Shown here piece after piece: positions 42,223 through 51,063 of a stretch of DNA of 64,000 nt (position 1 is its first letter; each line of letters starts with the position of its first letter). The notes below the pieces were generated by a model. It was not told where the DNA came from. It saw only the letters and a list, made by a program, of their open reading frames with translations, and ran no database searches. Origin of the DNA: Streptomyces iranensis (GTDB lineage Bacteria > Actinomycetota > Actinomycetes > Streptomycetales > Streptomycetaceae). A program made the translations under genes and the position numbers. The DNA is taken from positions 124,001 to 188,000 of the forward strand of contig NZ_JAGGLR010000020.1 in assembly GCF_017874715.1 (NCBI RefSeq). The letters run 5' to 3'.

Positions 42223-43056
42223 TCACTCCCGCGGCGGCGGCCCGTCCCACTCGATGACGTCCACCTCGTCGCCCACGGCCAGTTTTCCGGCGCGGGTCAC
42301 GGAGAACTGGCAGCCGAACAGGGGGGCGCCGCCGGGGCCGCGCCGGTAGCCGGCCATGGTGCGCAGCGGCTCGGGGCCCGCCTTGACGCCCTCGCTCTGA
42401 TCGACCGTCGTCACGACGCACCGGGCGGTGTGCTTGGCGAAGCCCAGCTCGGCACCGCCGACGGCGATCCTGCGGACCCGGTCCTCCCGATGGGGTTCGT
42501 CCCATCCGCCGATCACGATGCCGGGGCGGAAGCGGTTCATCGGCAGTGCAGCGCCGCCCGCCTCGGCGATCCGCTCGTTCAGCCCGTCCAGGCTGGCCCG
42601 GGAGACGATGTGCACCGCGGCGCTGTCGGCGTAGCCACAGGTGCCGGGGATCCATCCGCCGGTCACCCGGTCGTGCTCCGGGGGCACCCGCACCAGCCTG
42701 CTCGGCGCGCTCAGAAACCGGGAAAGCCACATGGCGGCGTCCTCGCCCTGGTCGATGCCGAGATAGGGGGTGTCGAACACGGTGACCTCGCGCCGCGCGG
42801 AGGTGGTGTCGATGTCGATGGCCACCTCGTCCCCGCCGGGGGCGGACAGGGTGAGCCGGGTGCCGTGCCGGTCGATGGCGGGGCGGATGACGGCGAGCCG
42901 GGGATCCCGCCGCTGAGTGCGGCACTCCCCGTCCTCACCGATGACCATGAAGCTGCGGTCGTGTTCCAGACCCGCCTCCGTCAGCAGCGCCTCGGACAGC
43001 GGAACGCCCGCGCAGCCCTTGATGGGATAGCAGGTCAGCTCGACAACGGTGGCCAC
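42223..43056 (-). CDS. MOSC-domain protein (molybdenum cofactor sulfurase C-terminal type)
   Basis: 277 aa. An N-terminal beta-barrel MOSC_N domain (ELTCYPIKGCAGVPLSEA, then LEHDRSFMVI) and a C-terminal MOSC domain with the conserved Cys in FAKHTARCVVTTVDQ. Relatives bind molybdenum cofactor and deliver sulfur or reduce N-hydroxylated compounds (mARC type). It starts with GTG after AAGGTG. The formate dehydrogenase operon 3.7 kb away also needs molybdenum cofactor, but no direct link is shown. Confidence 0.87.
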   Translation of the reverse strand: MATVVELTCYPIKGCAGVPLSEALLTEAGLEHDRSFMVIGEDGECRTQRRDPRLAVIRPAIDRHGTRLTLSAPGGDEVAIDIDTTSARREVTVFDTPYLGIDQGEDAAMWLSRFLSAPSRLVRVPPEHDRVTGGWIPGTCGYADSAAVHIVSRASLDGLNERIAEAGGAALPMNRFRPGIVIGGWDEPHREDRVRRIAVGGAELGFAKHTARCVVTTVDQSEGVKAGPEPLRTMAGYRRGPGGAPLFGCQFSVTRAGKLAVGDEVDVIEWDGPPPRE

Positions 43057-44718
43057 GCGGGCACCTTACCCCAGGGATGGCGGCGGCTCCGAGCGGCCGG
43101 TCGGGGCGCTCATTCCCCCTCGCCCGGTGCCCGACCGGCGTTTCATGGCACGGCCGGGTTCCGCCATGCGCCCCCGACCCGGCGTCCAGCGGCAAGGCGT
43201 AGCACCGAGTACGCCGAATGACCCACCGCGCACGACCGGTGACCACCGGCATACGCCGTAGGCGCGCCGCGTCTCCCGTCGGCGGGAACCCAAACGAACC
43301 GTTTCCAGGGAGCGGTGGAGGAGCCGCGGGAAAAGCGCGGCCCCGGCGCCGCCCGGGGGTCCGGACAGGCGGGGTGAAGGGTGATTATTCCGGGGCCGCT
43401 CCTGCGAGCGGCCGGAAGGGAGGAAGTCGATGTGAGGCAATGATATGCGCGGCGGCTCGGTTCCCGCTATACACGGGCGGCGTGATTCTCCGCCAGTTCC
43501 CCGGCGGCCATGACGACCGGGCCTTTTCGGAGAACTGCCGCTGCGCACGGGCGGTCGGCGCGGCGATGCACGACAAGAGATACGGTAAACGCCAAGTCAA
43601 GTCCGTTCTGTGGCCCACGAGTTGGCCGGGCACCGAGCGGCTGCCCCTGTTCCGCGGGCCATACCGGAGGCGAGAGCGTATACGAGTCGGGGGCCTGGTT
43701 CCGCGCCCGGTGCCCTCGGGAGCGAGCCGTAAGGCGCGCCGGTGCCGAAAGCGACGAGGAGCAGGGAGCGAGGAACGAGCGACCGTCGACGAGGAGTGTC
43801 GGCACCGGATCAGAGCGCGCGGAGGCGAGCGACCCAAGAAGAGGCGTTCGTCTCGCCGTCTCCGCGCCGTCTCCCTGCCGTGTCGTCGCCGGGGGCCGCG
43901 TCCGCTCCCGGCCGGATCCCGGCCCTGAACGCCACGGTCGGCGGCGGGCCCCCGCCGATACGTTTCAGTCTCCCGCCGCGCCCTGGGAAACTCCGCCGGG
44001 CACCTCCGGCGCGTTCGCTCATGCGTCCCCCTCTTCCCCGCCCCGCCGCAAGGCCGTCCTATTTCCCGCCCCCTCCCGCCGCCTCCCGCTCTCCCCTTCC
44101 GCTCCTCCCCTCCCCGGCATTCTCCGGATGCCGGGGAGGGGACCGGAACGGCCGGTTCCGGCGCGGTGCCGCGCGGTTACGGCCGCCCGCTCGGGCCCGG
44201 CCGTCAAGCGGCCGATCTTGACCGGGCGGTGACGCAATAGCGCCGGGGAAGATCCCGTGCCGCGCGCCCGGCCCGCACCGGACGCCGTATTGAGCCGCCC
44301 GCCGCTCGTCCGGTCTTCAACCTCTCGCGCCCCGGCGGCAATTCACCCGAACCGCCGTCCGAGATCGGTCACCGATCAACCGGAAACCAATCCGGCGGAA
44401 TAGCGTCCGCCCCGTCCGGCGCCCCGGAGAATCATTTCCCGCCGTACGAGGACGTCCGGCGGCGCGTGATCGCCCGGCGCCCGCCCCGGCCCGCCGCTCC
44501 CGTCCCGCCGGCGGCCGTGCGCCCCCGGCCCTCCATGCGCCTCCCGCCGCTCAGCTGAGGGAGCGTCAGCCGATTCCGGGGTGGCACCGGGCGGCGCGCG
44601 GCGGTCCATGAGGCCCCCTGCGCCTTGTGACCGGCGGGGCCGGGCTGCGGTACTCGTACAGCCCGCCGGGTCCTCCGGAGGGTGACGTCGAGAGCCGTTG
44701 TGGAGAGGAACCAGCCTC
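43057..44718. other. 1.66-kb region with no convincing gene, upstream of the Rpf-LysM-M23 gene
   Basis: Open frames occur in this stretch but have low-complexity Arg/Pro/Ser-rich translations without gene-like codon use. The part nearest the wall-hydrolase gene may be a long 5' leader: it contains a strong hairpin at 44106-44142 and a smaller one around GGGCTG/CAGCCC shortly before the start codon. I looked for the conserved cores of the c-di-AMP (ydaO) riboswitch that controls rpf genes in other Streptomyces and did not find them. Confidence 0.6.
44106..44142. terminator. Strong hairpin in the gene-free region
   Basis: A perfect 15-bp stem, TCCCCTCCCCGGCAT (44106-44120) with 44128-44142, around a 7-base loop. 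It could end a non-coding transcript or form part of a regulatory leader for the gene at 44719. Confidence 0.6.
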
Positions 44719-45876
44719 ATGGCCGTACGAGGAAGTCACCGACGCCCCGCATCGCCCAGCAGGGTCTCGCCGCTGTGCGTGGCGCTCACCGCGGGTGGTG
44801 TCGGCATCGTCCTGCCGTTCCTCGGCACCGGCGCCGCCCACGCGGCCTCGGTCGACACCTGGAACCGGGTCGCCAAGTGCGAGAGCGGGGGCAACTGGCA
44901 CATCAACACCGGCAACGGCTACTACGGCGGACTGCAGTTCTCCCAGCACACCTGGGCGGCGTTCGGCGGCACCGCCTACGCCCCGCGGGCCGATCTGGCC
45001 TCCAAGGCCCAGCAGATCACCGTGGCGGAAGCGGTGCTGCGCAAACAGGGCCCCGGCGCGTGGCCGGTGTGCTCCGTCCGCAGCCGGCTGACCCGGTCCG
45101 GGCCACCCGCCGGAGTGACGAGCCAGAACGCCCACCCCCGCGCCCAGCACCCGGCCAAGCCCAAGAAGTCGGCCAAGTCCGCCGCTAAGTCCCGGGCCCG
45201 GCAGCACACCGCCCGGCGCGCGGCGGCGTCCGGCTCCTACGCGGTCGTCCGCGGCGACACGCTGTCCCGCATCGCCACACGTGCGTCCGTCAGGGGTGGC
45301 TGGAAGGCGCTGTACCACGCCAACCGCGGGACCGTCGGCCCGAACCCGCATCTGATCCACCCGGGGCAGCGGCTGACCCTGCCCGCGGGCTCCCGGCATC
45401 CGCACAAGGCGGCGCCCCGGCACCGCGCCTCGACGGTCTCGAGCCACCCGGTGGTCCGCAAGACGGCGGCCCGCCCGCATATGGCCCCGGTCAGCGGGCC
45501 GGTCAGCGCGGGGTACGGCATCCGCGGCCCGCGGTGGGCGAGCGGCCATCACACCGGCGTGGACTTCGCGGTTCCCACCGGCACCTCCGTGCGCGCGGCC
45601 GCCCCGGGCACCGTGGTGGCGGCCGGGTGGGGCGGCGCCTTCGGCCACCAGGTGATCATCCGCCACGCCGACGGGCTCTACACCCACTACGCGCATCTGT
45701 CGGCACTGACGGTACGCACCGGGCAGTCGGTCGAGGCGGGCCACCGGATCGCCCGGTCCGGCAGCACCGGGAACGCCACCGGACCGCATCTCCACTTCGA
45801 GGTCCGCACCAGCCCGCGCTACGGGTCCGACATCGACCCGCTGGCCTATCTGCGCTCCCACGGCGTCAGCGTCTGA
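44719..45876 (+). CDS. Secreted wall hydrolase: Rpf-type transglycosylase, LysM and M23 peptidase in one chain
   Basis: 385 aa. Signal peptide 1-42 (cleavage after AHA). The transglycosylase domain of resuscitation-promoting factor type is at about 43-118 with catalytic Glu55 in AKCESGGNW. A basic Lys/Ala linker, a LysM wall-binding repeat at 173-222 (YAVVRGDTLSRIA) and an M23 zinc endopeptidase at about 262-380 follow; the latter has ligands His278, Asp282 and His359 and partner His357. It could cut both glycan strands and peptide bridges, for example during germination or growth. GAGAGGAA precedes the ATG. The preceding 1.66 kb are gene-free. Confidence 0.92.
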   Translation: MAVRGSHRRPASPSRVSPLCVALTAGGVGIVLPFLGTGAAHAASVDTWNRVAKCESGGNWHINTGNGYYGGLQFSQHTWAAFGGTAYAPRADLASKAQQITVAEAVLRKQGPGAWPVCSVRSRLTRSGPPAGVTSQNAHPRAQHPAKPKKSAKSAAKSRARQHTARRAAASGSYAVVRGDTLSRIATRASVRGGWKALYHANRGTVGPNPHLIHPGQRLTLPAGSRHPHKAAPRHRASTVSSHPVVRKTAARPHMAPVSGPVSAGYGIRGPRWASGHHTGVDFAVPTGTSVRAAAPGTVVAAGWGGAFGHQVIIRHADGLYTHYAHLSALTVRTGQSVEAGHRIARSGSTGNATGPHLHFEVRTSPRYGSDIDPLAYLRSHGVSV

Positions 45877-45932
45877 CGCCACACACCGGACGCATGGCGT
45901 CCGCACGGTCCATCTCCGAGGGGTGGGGGAAG

Positions 45933-45968
45933 GGGAGGCCGCCCGAGGCACGGCTCGGGCGGCCTCCC
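45933..45968. terminator. Bidirectional terminator hairpin
   Basis: Perfect 15-bp stem GGGAGGCCGCCCGAG (45933-45947) with 45954-45968 and a 6-base loop, between the convergent wall-hydrolase and DUF429 genes. Confidence 0.85.
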
Positions 45969-45988
45969 GCCATCCGCGCGGGGACCGG

Positions 45989-46723
45989 TCAGTACCAGAT
46001 CGCGACGGCCAGCCCGGTCTCCGTCGTCTGAGGCGGATCGGGAAGGCTCCGGGCGGCCTGGAGCGCGATGCGCCGCGCGCTCCAGGCCGCCGCCGCGGCG
46101 TCCAGGACGTCGTCGGGCGGCACCCGCCCGGCCGGTCCGAGGTCGTCGGGCAGGAGGATGCCCTGGTCCGCCAGCAGCCGGCGGCGCACGGCCTGGCCGC
46201 TCCAGCTCTTCTTGCTCCAGGGCACGGGCCGCCCCTCGCCGAGGGCGGCGAAGGAGACCTCGGGATGGACCTCGTACAGCCGGTGGTCGCCCCCGTCACG
46301 GCAGGCGTTGGCCTCGCGCAGCTTCGCCGCCAGCCCCCACGACTGACGGCTGAGCCCCTGACCGGTCAGCCGCCGGCAGACCGCGTTGGCGCCGTCGTAG
46401 CCGTCCGCCTCCCAGACCTCGCGCGGCGGTACGGAGAAGACCCGGGAGCGGTGCGGGGCCACCATCGTGGTGGCCAGGGCGTCGGCCTCGCGCCATCCCT
46501 CCGCCAGCAGCCCCAGCGGCATGTCGACCGCCACCACGGCGGCGTCCCCTACCCGGCCGAGCAGCTCGCTCAGCGCCTCGGCGGTGTCGGCCCCCGCGAA
46601 GCGGCCCTCCTCGTCCAGGGTCACGGCCACCCAGCCGGTGCGGCAGGCGTCCACCCCCACGACGGGCGATTCGGCGCATCCGGGTGCGGGCGGGGTGTGA
46701 AAAGCATCGCGACGGGAACCCAT
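45989..46723 (-). CDS. DUF429 family protein (RNase H-like fold)
   Basis: 244 aa. It starts after a short tail with VVGVDACRTGWVAVTLD and later has AVVAVDMPLGLL, RVFSVPPREVWEA and a C-terminal VLDAAAAAWSARR helix, the pattern of DUF429 proteins, whose fold resembles RNase H and whose role is unknown. Conserved acidic residues in the first two motifs could bind metal. It diverges from the formate dehydrogenase operon with about 60 bp between starts. Confidence 0.85.
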   Translation of the reverse strand: MGSRRDAFHTPPAPGCAESPVVGVDACRTGWVAVTLDEEGRFAGADTAEALSELLGRVGDAAVVAVDMPLGLLAEGWREADALATTMVAPHRSRVFSVPPREVWEADGYDGANAVCRRLTGQGLSRQSWGLAAKLREANACRDGGDHRLYEVHPEVSFAALGEGRPVPWSKKSWSGQAVRRRLLADQGILLPDDLGPAGRVPPDDVLDAAAAAWSARRIALQAARSLPDPPQTTETGLAVAIWY

Positions 46724-46783
46724 GCGCCGTATCCGACCACGCGGATGAGCCGGTGCGGGACGGAACGGCAGGAAAGGACGGCG

Positions 46784-49700
46784 ATGGGCGTACGTACATG
46801 GATCCAGGATTGGCCTGTCTACCGCCAGCTCACCGGAAGCGACCCGCTCGGCCGCGGCGCCGCCACCACCTCGGCCGCCACCCGGGAGCGGCGCCCCCGC
46901 ACCGTCACGGCCGACAAGGTGGTCAAGTCGGTGTGCCCCTATTGCGCGGTGGGGTGCGCCCAGAACGTCTATGTGAAGGACGACCGGGTGGTGCAGATCG
47001 AGGGCGACCCCGACTCACCGGTCAGCCGCGGCCGGCTGTGCCCCAAGGGCTCGGCGTCGCTCCAGCTGACCACCGGGGAGTCCCGGCGGCACGAGGTGCT
47101 CTACCGCCGCCCGTACGGCACCGATTGGGAGCGGCTGGACCTGGACACCGCGCTGGACATGGTCGTGGAGCGGGTGCTCCGCACCCGTCGCGAGGGCTGG
47201 GAGTGGGAACGGGACGGGGTCGGCGTCAACCGCACCATGGGGATCGCCAGCCTCGGCGGCGCCACCCTGGACAACGAGGAGAACTACCTCATCAAGAAGT
47301 TGCTGACCGGGCTCGGGGTGATCCAGGTGGAGAACCAGGCCCGGGTCTGCCACTCCTCGACCGTGGCCGGGCTCGGCACCTCCTTCGGCCGCGGCGGCGC
47401 CACCACCTTTCTGCAGGACCTGCAGAACGCGGACTGCATCGTGATCGAGGGCTCCAACTTCGCCGAGGCCCACCCCGTGGGCTTCCAGTGGGTGATGGAG
47501 GCCAAGGCGCGCGGCGCGAAGGTCATCCATGTCGATCCGCGCTTCAGCCGCACCAGCGCGCTGGCCGATCTGTACGTACCGATCCGGGCCGGCACCGACA
47601 TCGCCTTCCTCGGCGGCATCATCAACCACGTCCTGACCGGCGGCCACGACTTCCGCGACTACGTCCTGGAGTACACCAACGCGGCCAGCATCGTCGGCGA
47701 GGAGTTCGAGGACACCGAGGACCTGGCCGGGATCTTCTCCGGTCTCGACCTGGAGACCGGCCACTACGACATCTCCACCTGGGCTTACGAGGGCACCGAG
47801 GTCCAGGCGCCACAGGGCGCGCCCGACGAGCTGTACGAGGACCGCACCCGGCGTGGCGCGTCCCTGGCGACCGCCGCCCTCTCCGAGTCCCACGGCTCCG
47901 GCGGCGCGCCCACCTCCGCCGAGGTCCCCACCGACCGGACCCTGCGACATCCGCGCTGCGTCTATCAGATCCTCAAGCGCCACTTCTCCCGCTACACACC
48001 CGAGATGGTCGAGGAGACCTGCGGAATTCCCCAGGACACCTTCCTGGAGGTGTGCCGCGCACTGGTGGAGAACTCCGGCCCGGACCGCACCTCGGAGTTC
48101 GTGTACGCCGTCGGCTGGACCCAGCACACCGTGGGCGCCCAGTACATCCGCACCGCCAGCATCCTCCAGCTGCTGCTCGGCAACATCGGCCGCCCCGGCG
48201 GCGGCATCCAGGCGCTGCGCGGCCACGCCAGCATCCAGGGCTCCAGCGACATCCCCACCCTGTTCAACGTGCTCCCCGGCTACATCCCGATGCCGCACGC
48301 CCACGCCCACGAGGACCTGGACGCCTTCGTCGGGGCCGTGAAGACCGAGAAGGGCTTCTGGGGCGAGATGCGCTCCTATGTCGTCAGCCTGCTCAAGGCG
48401 TACTTCGGCGACGCCGCACACGCCGACAACGACTACTGCTTCGGCCATCTGCCCCGGCTGACCGGCTCCCACAGCACCTACCACACGGTGAAGGAGATGC
48501 TGGACGGAGTCTGCAAGGGCTACTTCCTGATGGGTGAGAACCCCGCCGTGGGCTCGGCCAACACCAAGATGCAGCGCCTGGGCATGGCCAACCTGGACTG
48601 GCTCGTCGTCCGGGACTTCTCCCTCATCGAGTCCGCCACCTGGTGGCAGGACGGACCGGAGATCGAGACCGGCGAGCTGCGCACCGAGGACATCGCCACC
48701 GAGGTGTTCTTCTTCCCCGCCGCCGCCCACACCGAGAAGTCCGGCTCCTTCACCAACACCAACCGGATGCTGCAGTGGCATTTCGCCGCCAAGGAGCCGG
48801 ACGGCGAGGCGCGCAGCGATCTGTGGTTCATGTACCACCTGGGGCGGCGGATCAAGGAGCGGCTGAAGGACTCCACCGACCCGATGGACCGGGCCGTCCA
48901 GGATCTGGCCTGGTCCTACCCCACCGAGGGGCCGCTGGACGAGCCCAGCGCCGAGGCGATCCTGGCCGAGATCAACGGCCATGACGCGCGCGGCGAGCCG
49001 CTCGGCGCGTACACCCAGCTGAAGGACGACGGCTCCACCTCCTGCGGCTGCTGGATCTACTGCGGGGTGTACGCCGACGGCGTCAACCAGGCCGCCCGCC
49101 GCAAGCCGCACACCGAGCAGGACTGGATCGCCGCCGGATGGGCCTGGGCCTGGCCCGCCAACCGCCGCATCCTCTACAACCGCGCCTCGGCCGACCCCGA
49201 CGGCAACCCGTGGAGCGAGCGCAAGGCGCTGGTGTGGTGGGACGAGGAGCGGGAGCGGTGGACCGGCCATGACATCCCGGACTTCATCCCCGACCGGGCG
49301 CCGTCCTACCGCCCGCCCGAGGACGCCCAGGGCCCGGACGCGCTCAGCGGAGTGGATCCGTTCATCATGCAGGCCGACGGCAAGGGGTGGCTGTACGCCC
49401 CGGCCGGGCTGGTCGACGGCCCGCTGCCGACGCACTACGAGCCGCAGGACTCGCCGGTGCGCAATCCCCTCTACCCGGAGCAGCAGCGCAACCCGGTCCG
49501 GGAGGTGATCTCCGATGAGCACAACGTCTTCCACCCCAGCGGGGGCGAACCGGGCAGCGAGGTGTTCCCGTACATGATCACCACCTATCGGCTCACCGAG
49601 CACTTCACGGCGGGCGGGATGAGCCGCTGGACACCGTATCTGGCCGAGCTGCAGCCGGAGTTCTTCTGCGAGGTCTCCCCCGAGCTGGCCGGTGAGCGGC

Positions 49701-50047
49701 ATCTGGAGCACACCGGCTGGGCGACGCTCATCAGCGCGCGCGGGGTGATCGAGGCCCGGGTGATGGTCACCGAGCGGATGTCCCCGATCAGGGCCGGGGG
49801 CCGCACGGTGCATCAGATCGGGCTGCCGTACCACTGGGGTCCCAATGGCTACACCCGCGGGGACGCCGCCAATGAGCTGTCCGCCATCGCCCTCGACCCG
49901 AATGTCCACATCCAGGAGGTGAAGGCGCTGAGCGCCGACATCCGTCCCGGCCGCCGCCCCCGCGGCCCGGAGCTGACGGCCCTGCTCGAAGAGTACCGGC
50001 GGCGCGCCGGTATCACGGTGCGGACCGGAACGGAGGTGCGGGGATGA
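46784..50047 (+). CDS. fdhA: Formate dehydrogenase catalytic (alpha) subunit, cysteine type
   Basis: 1087 aa molybdopterin (MGD) oxidoreductase of the membrane formate dehydrogenase N/O type. The N-terminal [4Fe-4S] site uses C51, C54, C58 and C86 (CPYCAVGC, then GRLCPKGS). The molybdenum ligand is Cys189 in NQARVCHSS, encoded by TGC at 47348-47350; E. coli FdnG has selenocysteine here. Formate binding and the MGD region continue normally through VHQIGLPYHWGPNGYT near the C-terminus. No twin-arginine signal is visible at the N-terminus, so the enzyme may face the cytoplasm. AGGAAAGGA precedes the ATG. It overlaps the beta subunit gene by four bases. Confidence 0.9.
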   Translation: MGVRTWIQDWPVYRQLTGSDPLGRGAATTSAATRERRPRTVTADKVVKSVCPYCAVGCAQNVYVKDDRVVQIEGDPDSPVSRGRLCPKGSASLQLTTGESRRHEVLYRRPYGTDWERLDLDTALDMVVERVLRTRREGWEWERDGVGVNRTMGIASLGGATLDNEENYLIKKLLTGLGVIQVENQARVCHSSTVAGLGTSFGRGGATTFLQDLQNADCIVIEGSNFAEAHPVGFQWVMEAKARGAKVIHVDPRFSRTSALADLYVPIRAGTDIAFLGGIINHVLTGGHDFRDYVLEYTNAASIVGEEFEDTEDLAGIFSGLDLETGHYDISTWAYEGTEVQAPQGAPDELYEDRTRRGASLATAALSESHGSGGAPTSAEVPTDRTLRHPRCVYQILKRHFSRYTPEMVEETCGIPQDTFLEVCRALVENSGPDRTSEFVYAVGWTQHTVGAQYIRTASILQLLLGNIGRPGGGIQALRGHASIQGSSDIPTLFNVLPGYIPMPHAHAHEDLDAFVGAVKTEKGFWGEMRSYVVSLLKAYFGDAAHADNDYCFGHLPRLTGSHSTYHTVKEMLDGVCKGYFLMGENPAVGSANTKMQRLGMANLDWLVVRDFSLIESATWWQDGPEIETGELRTEDIATEVFFFPAAAHTEKSGSFTNTNRMLQWHFAAKEPDGEARSDLWFMYHLGRRIKERLKDSTDPMDRAVQDLAWSYPTEGPLDEPSAEAILAEINGHDARGEPLGAYTQLKDDGSTSCGCWIYCGVYADGVNQAARRKPHTEQDWIAAGWAWAWPANRRILYNRASADPDGNPWSERKALVWWDEERERWTGHDIPDFIPDRAPSYRPPEDAQGPDALSGVDPFIMQADGKGWLYAPAGLVDGPLPTHYEPQDSPVRNPLYPEQQRNPVREVISDEHNVFHPSGGEPGSEVFPYMITTYRLTEHFTAGGMSRWTPYLAELQPEFFCEVSPELAGERHLEHTGWATLISARGVIEARVMVTERMSPIRAGGRTVHQIGLPYHWGPNGYTRGDAANELSAIALDPNVHIQEVKALSADIRPGRRPRGPELTALLEEYRRRAGITVRTGTEVRG

Positions 50048-51063
50048 CCGACACCTCGAAACGCTCATCGCTGATCGGCCGCAATCTGCTCGCCGGAGCC
50101 GAACCGGATGTCGCCGGAGACGCCGGGCACGAGGACCATCCACCCCGGGTCGGCTTCTTCACCGACACCTCGGTCTGCATCGGTTGCAAGGCGTGTGAAG
50201 TGGCGTGCAAGGAGTGGAACGCCGTCCCGGAGGACGGCCTGGACTTCACCGGCATGTCCTTCGACAACACCCAGGGCCTCTCCGCCTCCACCTGGCGCCA
50301 TGTGGCCTTCATCGAGCAGAACAAGCCGCTGGGCCGGGCCGAGACGGGCGTCGACCACGGCGACGTCGATGTGCTGGCCCTCGCGGCGCGGGGCTCCGGG
50401 ACCCCGGTCGGGGAGGCGGCGATCACCCCCACCTCCCCGGCGTCCCCGTCCGACGCCGGGCAGAACGGGCTGCGGTGGCTGATGTCCTCGGACGTGTGCA
50501 AGCACTGCACCCACGCGGCGTGCCTGGACGTGTGTCCGACCGGTGCGCTGTTCCGCACCGAGTTCGGCACCGTGGTGGTCCAGGACGACATCTGCAACGG
50601 CTGCGGCTACTGCGTGCCCGCCTGCCCGTACGGGGTCATCGACGTACGCCCCGAGGACGGCGGGGCCCACAAGTGCACCCTGTGCTACGACCGGCTGGGC
50701 GCCGGACAGGAACCCGCGTGCGCCAAGGCGTGCCCCACCGACTCCATCCAGTTCGGCCCCCTGGACGAGCTGCGCGAGCGCGCCGCCGCCCGGGTCGAGG
50801 AGCTGCACCGGGTGGGGGTCGAGGACGCGCGGCTGTACGGACACGACCCGGAGGACGGCGTCGGCGGCGACGGCGCCTTCTTCCTGCTGCTGGACGAGCC
50901 GGAGGTGTACGGGCTGCCGCCGGACCCGGTCGTCACCACCCGCGACCTGCCCTCGATGTGGCGGCACGCGGGTGCCGCGGCCCTGACCCTGCTCGGTGGC
51001 GTGGCCGCCGTGTTCGCGGCCCAGACCGGCGTCAGCGGGCGCCGTACCGGAAGGAGGCGCTGA
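50044..51063 (+). CDS. fdhB: Formate dehydrogenase iron-sulfur (beta) subunit
   Basis: 339 aa ferredoxin-like electron-transfer subunit. Four cysteine clusters bind four [4Fe-4S] centres: CIGCKACEVACKEWN, CKHCTHAACLDVCP, CNGCGYCVPACPYG and CTLCYDR through CAKACPTDSI. A C-terminal hydrophobic helix (ALTLLGGVAAVFAAQTGV) anchors it. It carries electrons from the alpha subunit to the membrane subunit encoded next. ATGA overlap with the alpha gene and TGATG overlap with the gamma gene show tight translational coupling. A stretch at about 115-140 between the first two clusters is longer than in E. coli FdnH. Confidence 0.92.
   Translation: MTDTSKRSSLIGRNLLAGAEPDVAGDAGHEDHPPRVGFFTDTSVCIGCKACEVACKEWNAVPEDGLDFTGMSFDNTQGLSASTWRHVAFIEQNKPLGRAETGVDHGDVDVLALAARGSGTPVGEAAITPTSPASPSDAGQNGLRWLMSSDVCKHCTHAACLDVCPTGALFRTEFGTVVVQDDICNGCGYCVPACPYGVIDVRPEDGGAHKCTLCYDRLGAGQEPACAKACPTDSIQFGPLDELRERAAARVEELHRVGVEDARLYGHDPEDGVGGDGAFFLLLDEPEVYGLPPDPVVTTRDLPSMWRHAGAAALTLLGGVAAVFAAQTGVSGRRTGRRR

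Noticed and set aside
43218..44232. Plus- and minus-strand open frames of 110-240 codons in the gene-free region
   Set aside because: Arg/Pro/Ser-rich translations, no ribosome-binding sites, no domain-like pattern.
43057..44718. c-di-AMP (ydaO) riboswitch upstream of the Rpf-domain gene
   Set aside because: Expected from rpf genes in other Streptomyces, but the conserved core segments were not found on either strand by eye.
45923..46783. N-terminal extension of the formate dehydrogenase alpha subunit
   Set aside because: The open frame runs antisense through the DUF429 gene; a good ribosome-binding site and ATG lie at 46784.
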